Assembly: GCA_015478655.1 (NCBI GenBank)
Contig: JADMIJ010000040.1
Location: 1-37,371, forward strand
Length of the DNA stretch: 37,371 nucleotides
Source of the DNA: Acidimicrobiales bacterium
GTDB taxonomy: Bacteria > Actinomycetota > Acidimicrobiia > Acidimicrobiales > RAAP-2
Reading direction: 5' to 3'
Positions within the stretch are counted from its first letter, which is position 1, and the number at the start of each line of letters is the position of its first letter. Positions 26,765 to 34,095 of this stretch are shown piece by piece. The translations under genes and the position numbers were made by a program. The notes beneath the pieces are model-generated. The model was given only the letters and a program-made list of their open reading frames with translations. It was not told the origin of the DNA and searched no databases.

Positions 26765-27241
26765 CTACCGGCCCACCTGGCCGTCGGCCAGCTCACGGAG
26801 GATGTCGGCATGGCCGGCGTGTCGTGCCGTTTCCTCCAGCAGGTGCATCAGCACCCAGCGGAGGTTGACGGGTGCCTGTCCCCCGAGCTCGCGGCACGTC
26901 TCCTCGAGGCTCGGTGCCGCCGCCACGACGCTGTCGACGCGTTCCCAGGTGTGACGGTAGTGATCGACGGCCATTGCCACCGTGTCGTCCGAGCCCACCG
27001 TGTCGCGGGGGAGATCGACCTGCTGCCCGGCGAAGCGACGCACGATCCAGAGCGTCTCGGCCAGCGACATGTGCTTCACCAACCAGAGCAGTGTCGTGCC
27101 GCTGCCCACAGGAGACCTCCGCGCCGCCTCCTCGTCGACGCCGGCGACCTTGCGGACGAGCGAATCCCGCTGGTACTGGAGGAGCGCCCGCAAGGTCTCC
27201 CGCTCGGAGCCCTCGAGCCGGGGCGGCTTCTGATCAGGCAC
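26765..27241 (-). CDS. DinB-family (DUF664-like) protein
   Basis: 158-residue four-helix bundle of the DinB/YfiT type. The three histidines expected to hold a divalent metal are visible: LVKHMSLAE early, and HLLEETARHAGHAD near the end. Relatives include thiol-dependent transferases, such as mycothiol S-transferases in actinobacteria, so thiol-linked detoxification is a reasonable guess. GTG 27241 lies inside the last codons of the upstream SDR (eight-base overlap), implying coupled translation. Confidence 0.9.
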   Translation of the reverse strand: MPDQKPPRLEGSERETLRALLQYQRDSLVRKVAGVDEEAARRSPVGSGTTLLWLVKHMSLAETLWIVRRFAGQQVDLPRDTVGSDDTVAMAVDHYRHTWERVDSVVAAAPSLEETCRELGGQAPVNLRWVLMHLLEETARHAGHADILRELADGQVGR

Positions 27242-28019
27242 CGGGACTGAACACCTGGTCGAAGATCCCGTCGACCCCCGAGCCGTGGAGGGTCATCCCT
27301 CCGTCGACGACGACGTTCTGGCCTGTGATGAACCGCGCCAGGTGCGAGCACAGGAACACCACGACATCGGCGACATCGTCCGGCTGCCCGATCCGGCCCA
27401 GCGGGGTGACCCGGTCGAACCGCTCCCGTTCGTGGGGAAGGAATTGCACCAAGGGCTCGGTGAGGGCGGTGAGGATCATCCCCGGGGAGACCGAGTTCAC
27501 ACGGATCTGCGGTCCGTACTCCAGCGCGGCGGACGCGGTGAGGGCGGCCACGCCTGCCTTGGCCGCCGAGTACGGCGCCTCACCCGCCGCCGGGCGCGTA
27601 CCGCTGATCGAGGCCGTGGACACGAGGCTGCCCCCACCGGATGCCCGGATATGCGGAACGGCGGCACGGAAGCCCAGGTAGACGCCGGTCAGGTTGACGG
27701 CCAGGATCCGGTTCCATTCCTCGGGTGCCCACTCGTGGAGCGGCGAGAGGCCACCGATCCCCGCGTTGTTGAACATGATGGTGATGCCGCCCATCGCCCC
27801 CGCCGCAGCATCGACGGCCGCGCGCAACCCTTCCGGATCCGTGACGTCGGCTGCGTAGGCGGTTCCGTCGATCTCCTCGGCAACCTCCCGGGCCGCCTCA
27901 ACGTTGACGTCGACGACGGCCACCGCGGCACCCTCTTCTGCCATCCGCCGGGCCGAGGCGCGCCCGATGCCGGATGCACCCCCGGTGACGACCGCTCGCT
28001 GACCGTCCAGCAATCCCAC
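27234..28019 (-). CDS. Short-chain dehydrogenase/reductase
   Basis: 261-residue NAD-dependent oxidoreductase. AVVTGGASGIGRASARRM, acidic VVDVN after strand two (NAD preference), NNAG in IMFNNAGIGG, and catalytic Ser and YSAAK are all present. The C-terminus ends in FITGQNVVVDGGMTLHGSG plus a short extension. GTG 28019 has GGAGG five bases upstream. Two-gene unit with the DinB protein. Confidence 0.93.
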   Translation of the reverse strand: MGLLDGQRAVVTGGASGIGRASARRMAEEGAAVAVVDVNVEAAREVAEEIDGTAYAADVTDPEGLRAAVDAAAGAMGGITIMFNNAGIGGLSPLHEWAPEEWNRILAVNLTGVYLGFRAAVPHIRASGGGSLVSTASISGTRPAAGEAPYSAAKAGVAALTASAALEYGPQIRVNSVSPGMILTALTEPLVQFLPHERERFDRVTPLGRIGQPDDVADVVVFLCSHLARFITGQNVVVDGGMTLHGSGVDGIFDQVFSPGA

Positions 28020-28158
28020 CGCTACCTCCGCTCCGTCGCAACCGATGGACGATTCTCAGGCCTTGTGCCCGCGGTCATCAGCTGACAACCCGACCGATCA
28101 CCGAGACGGCGATGGCACCGGCGACCAGTGGGGCACTCCGTGAGCCGGCAGTCCCCAG

Positions 28159-28174
28159 GGCCCTTCGAAGGGCC
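28159..28174. terminator. 16-bp perfect palindrome downstream of the four-cysteine protein gene
   Basis: GGCCCTTCGAAGGGCC can fold into a six-pair stem with a UCGA loop. It lies 28 bases beyond the stop of the minus-strand gene at 28203 and before the next gene in that direction. No U tract. Confidence 0.45.
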
Positions 28175-28202
28175 GCGGCCCTGACTCCGACGCTGATTGA
28201 AT

Positions 28203-28451
28203 CTACGAGTCCTCGGGGATCGCATCCCACCACTGACACCACCACTCGGCGCCGACCAGGATCCGCAGTTTCTGGTGCCAGCAGTAGGAGATCTCGTTGT
28301 AGGGCTCGAGGTAGTAGCGGCAGTTCTCACACTTCTCATCGCCCGAAGGCTTTCCCTTCAGCACTGCGTTGGAGGCGAGATGCCGCAGTTCCATCGACAA
28401 GGTCTCATCGATCTCTTTGGGCTCGGGCTCCGGAATCACGTAGTCGGACAT
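28203..28451 (-). CDS. Small four-cysteine protein, HiPIP/BssB-like iron-sulfur candidate
   Basis: 82-residue soluble protein with exactly four cysteines at 41, 44, 57 and 72: CENC, then SYCWHQKLRILVG, then AEWWCQWW. The CX2C-X12-C-X14-C spacing and the aromatic residues around the last Cys match high-potential iron-sulfur proteins, and the CWH...RILVG...WWCQWW context resembles the small beta subunit of benzylsuccinate synthase (BssB/TutG), which carries a HiPIP-like [4Fe-4S] cluster. No glycyl-radical enzyme is in the window, so it stands alone as a possible electron carrier. ATG 28451 follows TAGATT by six bases. Cluster binding is inferred from spacing only. Confidence 0.82.
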   Translation of the reverse strand: MSDYVIPEPEPKEIDETLSMELRHLASNAVLKGKPSGDEKCENCRYYLEPYNEISYCWHQKLRILVGAEWWCQWWDAIPEDS

Positions 28452-28457
28452 TTCAGC

Positions 28458-28463
28458 AATCTA
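28458..28463 (-). promoter_or_regulatory. -10 box TAGATT for the four-cysteine protein (leaderless)
   Basis: TAGATT, six-base spacer GCTGAA, ATG 28451. Shows the small gene has its own promoter. Confidence 0.6.
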
Positions 28464-28715
28464 ATGCCCCGGACCAACCCGCTCTACCCGGCGAGGCCTC
28501 CTCGGCCAACCTGTCGGGGACCCGTTCGAGGGGGAAGCCTGCGGCCGGCGGGTGCGTCCGTCAGATGAATTTTGTGGGTCGGCGCCATCCGGGGACGGGA
28601 CCGCTCCGAACATCTACCCGGTGGCGCCCGGTGACGGGACCACGCCGCAGACGTACCGATGGACAAGACATGCGTGCCCGAACCGAACTGCCCCTTTCCT
28701 GCCAAGGAGGTCCCG

Positions 28716-29024
28716 GTGAGTGATTTCAGCCGACGTTCGTTCCTGAAGGGTGGCTCGGCGGCCGTCGTCGCCGCCGGTGCCCTCTCCGCCATACCCGGCC
28801 TGCCGGCCGTGCTCGGCGTGGTCGAGACGCAGGGGCCGGCTGACGTGGGGGCGGCCGATGCGGCGATCGCCGATGCCGAAGCCTCCCCCACCGTGCTGAG
28901 CGAGCCGCTTGTCGCCCACATCCGGGATCTCGGCACCGGAGAGATCGGCCTGTTCTCGGGGACGCGGGAGATCATCCTGCATGATCCGCAGCTGGCCGCC
29001 CGACTGGCCCGGGCCGTTCCGTGA
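28716..29024 (+). CDS. Tat-exported mini-protein, function unknown
   Basis: 102-residue protein with a clear twin-arginine signal (FSRRSFLKGG followed by a hydrophobic stretch rich in Ala to about residue 40). The exported part is short: an acidic Ala-rich linker and then LVAHIRDLGTGEIGLFSGTREIILHDPQLAARLARAVP, a compact strand-turn-strand-helix module. There are no cysteines, so a bound cofactor or a partner should be the reason for Tat export. GTG 28716 has a strong AAGGAGG five bases upstream; earlier in-frame ATG is rejected. It precedes the DUF4331 gene by 111 bases. Function unknown. Confidence 0.85.
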   Translation: MSDFSRRSFLKGGSAAVVAAGALSAIPGLPAVLGVVETQGPADVGAADAAIADAEASPTVLSEPLVAHIRDLGTGEIGLFSGTREIILHDPQLAARLARAVP

Positions 29025-29025
29025 C

Positions 29026-29085
29026 CTCGTTCCTCTCTCTTCCACCCATACTCCTGTCCGTCCCCCACATCCCCTTCCCGATCGT
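29026..29085 (+). promoter_or_regulatory. C/T-rich, G-poor leader, possible Rho site
   Basis: The start of the gap between the Tat mini-protein and DUF4331 is strongly pyrimidine-rich, with only a handful of G over about 60 bases. Unstructured C-rich RNA of this kind is what Rho binds. It could lower downstream expression when the first gene is poorly translated. Composition is seen; function is a guess. Confidence 0.3.
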
Positions 29086-29135
29086 CGGTTGCCCGCCCCT
29101 GGCGGCCCCGACCCGAGCAGAACCAGAGGTATCCC

Positions 29136-30566
29136 ATGTCATCGCATCGTGAAGCCCCCGAGATCGCCAAGGACCCGGTTGCCGACTCGACCGACGTCTA
29201 TGCGTTCGTCAGTCCCGACCAGCCCGACACCGTGACGCTCATCGCCAACTACGTCCCCCTCGAGGGCCCCGACGGAGGGCCGAACTTCTACGAGTTCGGT
29301 GACGATGTGCTCTACGAGATCCACGTCGACAACGACGGGGACGGCCTGGCCGACGTCACCTACCAGTTCCGGTTCACCAACCAGGTCACCAATCCCAACA
29401 CCTTCCTCTACAACACCGGCCCGATCCGGAGCCTCACCGATCCAAGTTGGAACCGCCGCCAGACCTACTCGGTCACCCGGGTGGACAGCAGCGGGACCTC
29501 CCAGGCCATCGCCTCGGGCGTCCCGTGCCCGCCGTGCAACATCGGGCCGCTCTCGACGCCTGAGTACCCGGATCTGGTCGATGCGGCCATGACCCGCATC
29601 GGCCCACGGACCCGTGTGTTCGCCGGCCAGCGCGCCGAGGGCTTCTACGTCGACTTGGGCGCCATCTTCGACCTCGGCGATCTGAGGCCATTCGAACAGG
29701 CCCACACCACGTTCGGCCTGAAGGACACTGGTCTCGGCAAGATGGCCAAGGGTGTCAACTCGACAGCCGGGGTGAACGTCCACAGCATCGCCATCCAGGT
29801 CCCCATCAACCAGCTGACGGCGAACAGCTCGCGACCGAAGAGCGTGACCGACCCGGCCGCAGTCATCGGCGTCTGGACGACCGCCAGCCGCCAGAAGGTG
29901 CGAATGTTCGAGAACAGCCCTGGCGTGAACTTCAATTCAGGTCCCTTCGTCCAGGTCTCGCGGCTTGGCAACCCATTGTTCAACGAGGTGATCGTCCCCA
30001 TGGCCGCCAAGGACTACTGGAACTCGCAGGCGCCGGCCGGTGACAGCCAGTTCGCCTCCCACGTGGCCAGTCCCGAGTTGGCCGCGCTGCTTCCCGTGCT
30101 CTACCCGGGCGTCTTCCCGAACCTCGCCGCCCGCGTCAAATCCGGCGCTCCGAGGGCCGACCTGCTGGCCATCCTGCTGACGGGGATCCCCACTGGAGTC
30201 GTACCCGGATTCCAGAACTTCACGGGGACGACCCAAGCCGACATGCTGCGGCTCAACGTCGCCATTCCCCCCACCACGTCGCACGCCTCGAACCTCGGAT
30301 TGATCGGCGGGGACCCGGCCGGGTTCCCCAACGGCCGGCGGGTCTTCGACGATGTGGCCACCATCGAGGTGCGAGCCATCGCCGGGGCCACGCTCCCCCT
30401 GGTAGAGAAGTCGTTCCATCCGGATGCCGCGGCCGGAGCCGTGTCCATGGGCCTCACGTCCGGGCCCACCGATCAATCCGCCCGGGGCTCGGAGGCGTAC
30501 CTCCACGAGTTCCCCTATCTGGGCACACCGCACTCCGGGTTCGCCGCCCACGTCCAGGCGAGCTGA
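29136..30566 (+). CDS. DUF4331 family protein
   Basis: 476-residue member of the DUF4331 family, of unknown function. It begins MSSHREAPEIAKDPVADSTDVYAFVSPDQPDTVTLIANY, the family's hallmark N-terminus, and has a calcium-loop-like DNDGDGLADVTYQFRF at about residue 66. The fold appears beta-rich and the C-terminal part retains RRVFDDVATIEVRAIAG. No signal peptide is visible, unlike many secreted homologues, so it is either cytoplasmic or exported with the Tat-tagged neighbour. ATG 29136 has AGAGG a few bases upstream. The next gene begins three bases after its stop. Confidence 0.93.
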   Translation: MSSHREAPEIAKDPVADSTDVYAFVSPDQPDTVTLIANYVPLEGPDGGPNFYEFGDDVLYEIHVDNDGDGLADVTYQFRFTNQVTNPNTFLYNTGPIRSLTDPSWNRRQTYSVTRVDSSGTSQAIASGVPCPPCNIGPLSTPEYPDLVDAAMTRIGPRTRVFAGQRAEGFYVDLGAIFDLGDLRPFEQAHTTFGLKDTGLGKMAKGVNSTAGVNVHSIAIQVPINQLTANSSRPKSVTDPAAVIGVWTTASRQKVRMFENSPGVNFNSGPFVQVSRLGNPLFNEVIVPMAAKDYWNSQAPAGDSQFASHVASPELAALLPVLYPGVFPNLAARVKSGAPRADLLAILLTGIPTGVVPGFQNFTGTTQADMLRLNVAIPPTTSHASNLGLIGGDPAGFPNGRRVFDDVATIEVRAIAGATLPLVEKSFHPDAAAGAVSMGLTSGPTDQSARGSEAYLHEFPYLGTPHSGFAAHVQAS

Positions 30567-30569
30567 CCG

Positions 30570-30908
30570 GTGGAAGGACGCACGCCGACCGAAGCGGTGC
30601 TCCCACCCAGCGGTGAAGGGACCGTCGTCCTCGACATCGGTGGTGAGAGCGGAGCAGCGGTCATCTACGTCCCCGCTGCTCTTCACGGCGAGGAGATGGA
30701 GATCCGGGCCGTGGGCCAGCCCTGGAACGGAGCCCACACCGGCATCCGAGAGCGCACTCTGCGGGACGGAGCCTGCTTTGCGGCCGTGTTCGGGGCCCTC
30801 GACCATGGTGACTACCAGCTGCGGATCCGGGGCGCCGAGACGGACCAGATGGTGGACGTCTCGGTCGCCGGTGGCGGAATCACTGAGGCTCGGTGGCCCG
30901 AGCGCTGA
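30570..30908 (+). CDS. Small beta-rich protein linked to DUF4331, function unknown
   Basis: 112-residue soluble protein. The order GEGTVVLDIGGESGAAVIYVPAALHGEEMEI, then AVRER-like IRERTLRDGACFAAVFGALDHGDYQLRI, ending in VAGGGITEARW suggests a single beta sandwich of the kind seen in ligand- or carbohydrate-binding modules. No catalytic motif is obvious. GTG 30570 lies three bases behind the DUF4331 stop, so the two are surely cotranscribed and probably function together. The frame is well supported by this spacing; function is unknown. Confidence 0.78.
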   Translation: MEGRTPTEAVLPPSGEGTVVLDIGGESGAAVIYVPAALHGEEMEIRAVGQPWNGAHTGIRERTLRDGACFAAVFGALDHGDYQLRIRGAETDQMVDVSVAGGGITEARWPER

Positions 30909-30953
30909 GGCCGGCGTCCCCGAACCGTGCCGATCGGGACGGCGCGCAGAAAC

Positions 30954-30959
30954 TAGGAT
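30954..30959 (+). promoter_or_regulatory. -10 box TAGGAT for the amidotransferase-like gene (leaderless)
   Basis: TAGGAT, seven-base spacer, GTG 30967. It fixes the start well inside a much longer open frame. Confidence 0.6.
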
Positions 30960-30966
30960 TGGCCGG

Positions 30967-31698
30967 GTGGCAGCGCCCACGAGAGGGACCGGGGTGTGGA
31001 TCGCCGTCATCGGCGACCGCATGCCGGGCTTCGAACCGCAGGATGCCATCGCCGGCTCCATCGACGATGCCGCCAACCATCTGGGCTGCCCGACGCCGGA
31101 GGTCCGGTGGATCGCCACCGAGCTGCTCGACCGCGACGGGCCAGACGTCCTCATCGGCGCCTCTTCGGTGTGGTGCGCACCGGGCAGCCCGTTTCGGAGC
31201 CTGACCGGCGCGCTCGCCGGCATCCGTTGGGCCCGGGAGGAGGGGATCCCCTTCCTGGGCACGTGTGCAGGTTTCCAGCACGCGGTGATCGAATATGCCC
31301 GGAACGTGCTCGGACGCGAGCGGGCGGCGCACGCCGAGTACGGGCCCGCCGACGCGGGCGACCTCTTCATTGATGAGTTGCTGTGCAGTGTGGTCGGGAC
31401 GACCATGGAGGTCGACATCGTCAACTCGCGGCTGATCGAGCTCTACGGGACCGCCCATCCCAAGGAGCGTTACTACTGCCGCTTCGGCCTGAACCCCGCG
31501 TGGCGGGAGCCCCTCGACCGTGCGGGCCTCCTGGTTGCCGGCGTCGACGCCGCCGACGGCGACGTGCGCTTGATGAGTCTGGCCAGCCACCCGTTCTTCG
31601 TATTGACGCTGTTCGTCCCACAGACCTCGTCGTCCCCGGGGAGTCCCCATCCTCTGGTCACCGGCTACCTCCGAGCCGCTCTCGGCCCGATCGGGTAG
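30967..31698 (+). CDS. Class-I glutamine amidotransferase-like protein (CTP-synthase C-terminal-region related)
   Basis: 243-residue protein matching the glutaminase half of CTP synthase without the synthetase half. The nucleophile elbow is FLGTCAGFQHAVIEYARNVLG with Cys100. The usual HPE triad motif reads ASHPFFVLTLFVPQ: His208 is kept but the glutamate is Phe210. YYCRFGLNP in the middle parallels the CTP synthase barrel. Some relatives carry selenocysteine in this family; here the codon is an ordinary Cys. A glutaminase activity is doubtful without the acid; a different thiol chemistry or a sensor role is possible. It has its own promoter although it follows the DUF4331 pair. Confidence 0.85.
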   Translation: MAAPTRGTGVWIAVIGDRMPGFEPQDAIAGSIDDAANHLGCPTPEVRWIATELLDRDGPDVLIGASSVWCAPGSPFRSLTGALAGIRWAREEGIPFLGTCAGFQHAVIEYARNVLGRERAAHAEYGPADAGDLFIDELLCSVVGTTMEVDIVNSRLIELYGTAHPKERYYCRFGLNPAWREPLDRAGLLVAGVDAADGDVRLMSLASHPFFVLTLFVPQTSSSPGSPHPLVTGYLRAALGPIG

Positions 31699-31713
31699 TC
31701 AGGTCGGACGGAT

Positions 31714-31731
31714 GGTCACCCGCGGGTGACC
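31714..31731. terminator. 18-bp perfect palindrome at convergent gene ends
   Basis: GGTCACCCGCGGGTGACC spans the stop codon of the adenylate cyclase gene, 15 bases after the stop of the convergent amidotransferase gene. It can fold into a stem with a CGCG loop and might end transcription from both sides. It also encodes the last residues of the cyclase, so it is constrained. Confidence 0.4.
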
Positions 31732-32801
31732 TGGTGGAGCTCGACCTCACCGGGAATCCCGTCCAGATGGTGGGTTCCCGCCGGTTCGAAGCGCAACCCG
31801 GCGTCGGCCTCTCCACCAAAGGCCGCCATGACCTCACCGGGGTGGGCAACCTTCACCACTCGGGCGGCCAGGTTCACGACGGATCCGAAGACGTCGCCAT
31901 CGCGGAGCATGACCCGTCCAGTGGCCAACCCGGCCCGCACCGGGGGAACGACCGGGTGGCGACGGAAGGTTTCCGCCAGGTCGAGGGCGATGGCCGAGGC
32001 CGATGCGGCGTCCGAGGCGGTGTACATGATCTCGTCACCGATCAATTTGACGACCCGTCCGCCACCGGCGGTGACGGCATCGACCGCGATGTGCTCGAAC
32101 TCGGTCAGCACGGACCCGAGATCACTCATGGTCAGCTCCTCTCCTAGTTGGGTCGAACCCACCAGGTCGACGAACCCGACGACGAGACGTCTCGTCTCGA
32201 ACCCGACCAGGTCCTCGTCGGTGTTGCTCGTGCGTTGTGCTGCCAGCAGGTGCTGGCGGAACAAGGCGTCCAGGGCGGGAGCGACCAAGGGGAGCAACGC
32301 GGTCGCCTCCACGTTGGCGCGGGCGACGGCCAGACCGATCTCATCCTGGCGCCGAGCCTGGGGCTCGACGTTGACCAGAAAGGAGGACACCACCGCGTCG
32401 GCCACACGAGCCATGGCCGATCCCAGAACGCGCACCAGCTGATTCCGTCCTTCCTCCCCGAAGACGGCGGTGACTTCGGCCATGCCGGCGGCAAAGGCCA
32501 CGAACGGAGGGGCGAACACGGGTACTCCGGGACCCGGGTCAGGAAGTCCGGCGGCCCGGGCCAGCGCTCGCATTTCCTCCACGCCGACGCCGGCCTCCGC
32601 GGCCGCCTCTTCCAACGTCAGCGCCGGCCCACCCCTGATGGTGAGCACACCGGCCAGGGCGGGAAGCGCGTCCTGGAAGGCCACCAGGTCTTCCGTGCTG
32701 GCCCCGAGGCCCACCAGGTACTGCAGCAACTCGAGTCGCGCCTCGGCGTGCTGGTCGTTGGGGTCGTAGACGCCGAGAGCCGCCAGTTCGTCCGGTTCCA
32801 C
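31716..32801 (-). CDS. Class III adenylate cyclase with Rv1264-type regulatory domain
   Basis: 361-residue soluble cyclase producing cAMP. The N-terminal ~190 residues (LTLEEAAAEAGVGVEEMRALARAAGLPDP, then a helical bundle) resemble the pH-sensing autoinhibitory domain of mycobacterial Rv1264. The catalytic domain has all class III residues: metal Asp in VGFVDLVGST, Lys and second metal Asp in VVKLIGDEIMY, the base-selecting Asp in GDVFGSVVN, and Asn and Arg in VNLAARV. It should work as a homodimer. GTG 32801 is preceded by TACTTG with a six-base spacer, one base off the leaderless consensus. Likely couples pH or ligand to cAMP. Confidence 0.92.
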   Translation of the reverse strand: MEPDELAALGVYDPNDQHAEARLELLQYLVGLGASTEDLVAFQDALPALAGVLTIRGGPALTLEEAAAEAGVGVEEMRALARAAGLPDPGPGVPVFAPPFVAFAAGMAEVTAVFGEEGRNQLVRVLGSAMARVADAVVSSFLVNVEPQARRQDEIGLAVARANVEATALLPLVAPALDALFRQHLLAAQRTSNTDEDLVGFETRRLVVGFVDLVGSTQLGEELTMSDLGSVLTEFEHIAVDAVTAGGGRVVKLIGDEIMYTASDAASASAIALDLAETFRRHPVVPPVRAGLATGRVMLRDGDVFGSVVNLAARVVKVAHPGEVMAAFGGEADAGLRFEPAGTHHLDGIPGEVELHQVTRG

Positions 32802-32946
32802 AATTCACAAGTACACACGACCCACGACTCGACTCGCTACCGCTCGTTGCAACTCATCACTTCCGAGGTGGTCGCCGTCCCTCGGTCCGCGCACAGTGAT
32901 GTGACCGTGACCGTCAGGCGTCGCACCGAGGAGGACGACGATCGGT

Positions 32947-34095
32947 TCACAGCGTCCGGCGACGGTTGGCCCGCCACGCCAGCCTCCCCGCGGCGGCGAG
33001 TGCCACCACGAACAACACCACGAACAGGATCGGTCCGGCGATCCGGATGAGCCACTCGAACCCGGAGACGAAGCCGCTCACGCTGTCATGCCACGCCGCG
33101 CTCAGGCCTGACCGCGGCGGCGGAGCCGGCGGCGGGTGGTGACCGGCCTCGGCCAGGGAAACCGTCAACGTGCCGTAGGTGGTCTGGCTGTTGAGTACGT
33201 CGAGCTGGCCCTGCAGCTGTTCGATCTGACTCTGCAGGGAGTCGAGCTGACTCTGGACGGCCAGGATGTCCCCGATGGACGTGGCTCGGGACAGAATCGT
33301 CAGGTACTGCTGCCGGCTGGCCTGGAGGGCGGTTATCCGTGACTGGAGGTCGACGTATTGACCGGTGACGTCGGTCGAGGTCGACGTAGACGATTCGACC
33401 TTGGTGATCGCTTGGACCTGCGTGACCAAGGTCCCGTACGAGGACTGGGGAACCTGGAGGACCACCGTGCCGGACGAGGAGGTTCCGGTGACCGGGCTAC
33501 CGACCTGCACCTGGGACTTGGCCACGAACCCACCGTCACCGGTCGCAATGGTCGTGAGCCTCGTCACCACGGACTGGATGGATCCGTTGCCGATGGTCAG
33601 GTCGACCGAGCCAGTGGTCACCACCTTGGGCGACTGACCGACGGCGCCCGGGGGCAGGGGCGCAATGGACGTCGGGGTCGTCGGCGTCCCCGGCGCCGGC
33701 GCCGGGCTGCGCGGTGACGCGGTCGAGCCGGCGCCAGACGGCGCGGAATTCGAACTCCCTCCCGTCGTGGGAGTCTGGCCGGCCCCGGAGATGGAAGGGG
33801 CGGGACCGGCGGCGCCGCCTGCGGTGGACGCCGCCGTCTGACGCAACGACGGGCTGGAGCCGGGGTAGAGGAGGGTGACTCCCCCGGCAACCAACACCAC
33901 GGCGGCGGCGGCGATGGAGACCACCCGTACCCGACGACTGTGCGGAATGACGGCACCAAGGGAGACCCGTGGTGCGTCTGAGGTCGCCGACCGTGCGGCC
34001 GCCAGCACACGGTCTTGGGCCTCGGTGGGGACGTCGAAGGCGTCGGCGACTTCGCCGAGCGCCCTTCGCAGGCGGTCTTCCTCGATCACGGTCAT
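32947..34095 (-). CDS. DUF4349 protein with two membrane helices, possible anti-sigma factor
   Basis: 382-residue membrane protein. Residues 1-55 are cytoplasmic and charged (MTVIEEDRLRRALGEVADAF), a helix spans about 57-76, then a long Ser/Pro/Thr/Gly linker to about 150, the DUF4349 domain with a coiled coil (LQSRITALQASRQQYL to LQGQLDVLNSQT, about 255-320), and a second helix near 347-370 followed by a basic tail. The start overlaps the ECF sigma stop (ATGA), the usual layout of sigma/anti-sigma pairs. No HxxxCxxC zinc motif is present, so this would be an atypical anti-sigma factor sensing the envelope. DUF4349 and topology are well supported; the regulatory role is inferred. Confidence 0.85.
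   Translation of the reverse strand: MTVIEEDRLRRALGEVADAFDVPTEAQDRVLAAARSATSDAPRVSLGAVIPHSRRVRVVSIAAAAVVLVAGGVTLLYPGSSPSLRQTAASTAGGAAGPAPSISGAGQTPTTGGSSNSAPSGAGSTASPRSPAPAPGTPTTPTSIAPLPPGAVGQSPKVVTTGSVDLTIGNGSIQSVVTRLTTIATGDGGFVAKSQVQVGSPVTGTSSSGTVVLQVPQSSYGTLVTQVQAITKVESSTSTSTDVTGQYVDLQSRITALQASRQQYLTILSRATSIGDILAVQSQLDSLQSQIEQLQGQLDVLNSQTTYGTLTVSLAEAGHHPPPAPPPRSGLSAAWHDSVSGFVSGFEWLIRIAGPILFVVLFVVALAAAGRLAWRANRRRTL

Noticed and set aside
29937-31424. 495-codon minus-strand frame across DUF4331 and its neighbours
   Set aside because: Crosses gene borders and lacks motifs, while the plus-strand genes are recognisable and tightly spaced.
31686-31695. Palindrome CCCGATCGGG at the end of the amidotransferase-like gene
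   Set aside because: Ten-base palindromes of this composition are common in such GC-rich DNA and it lies within coding sequence.
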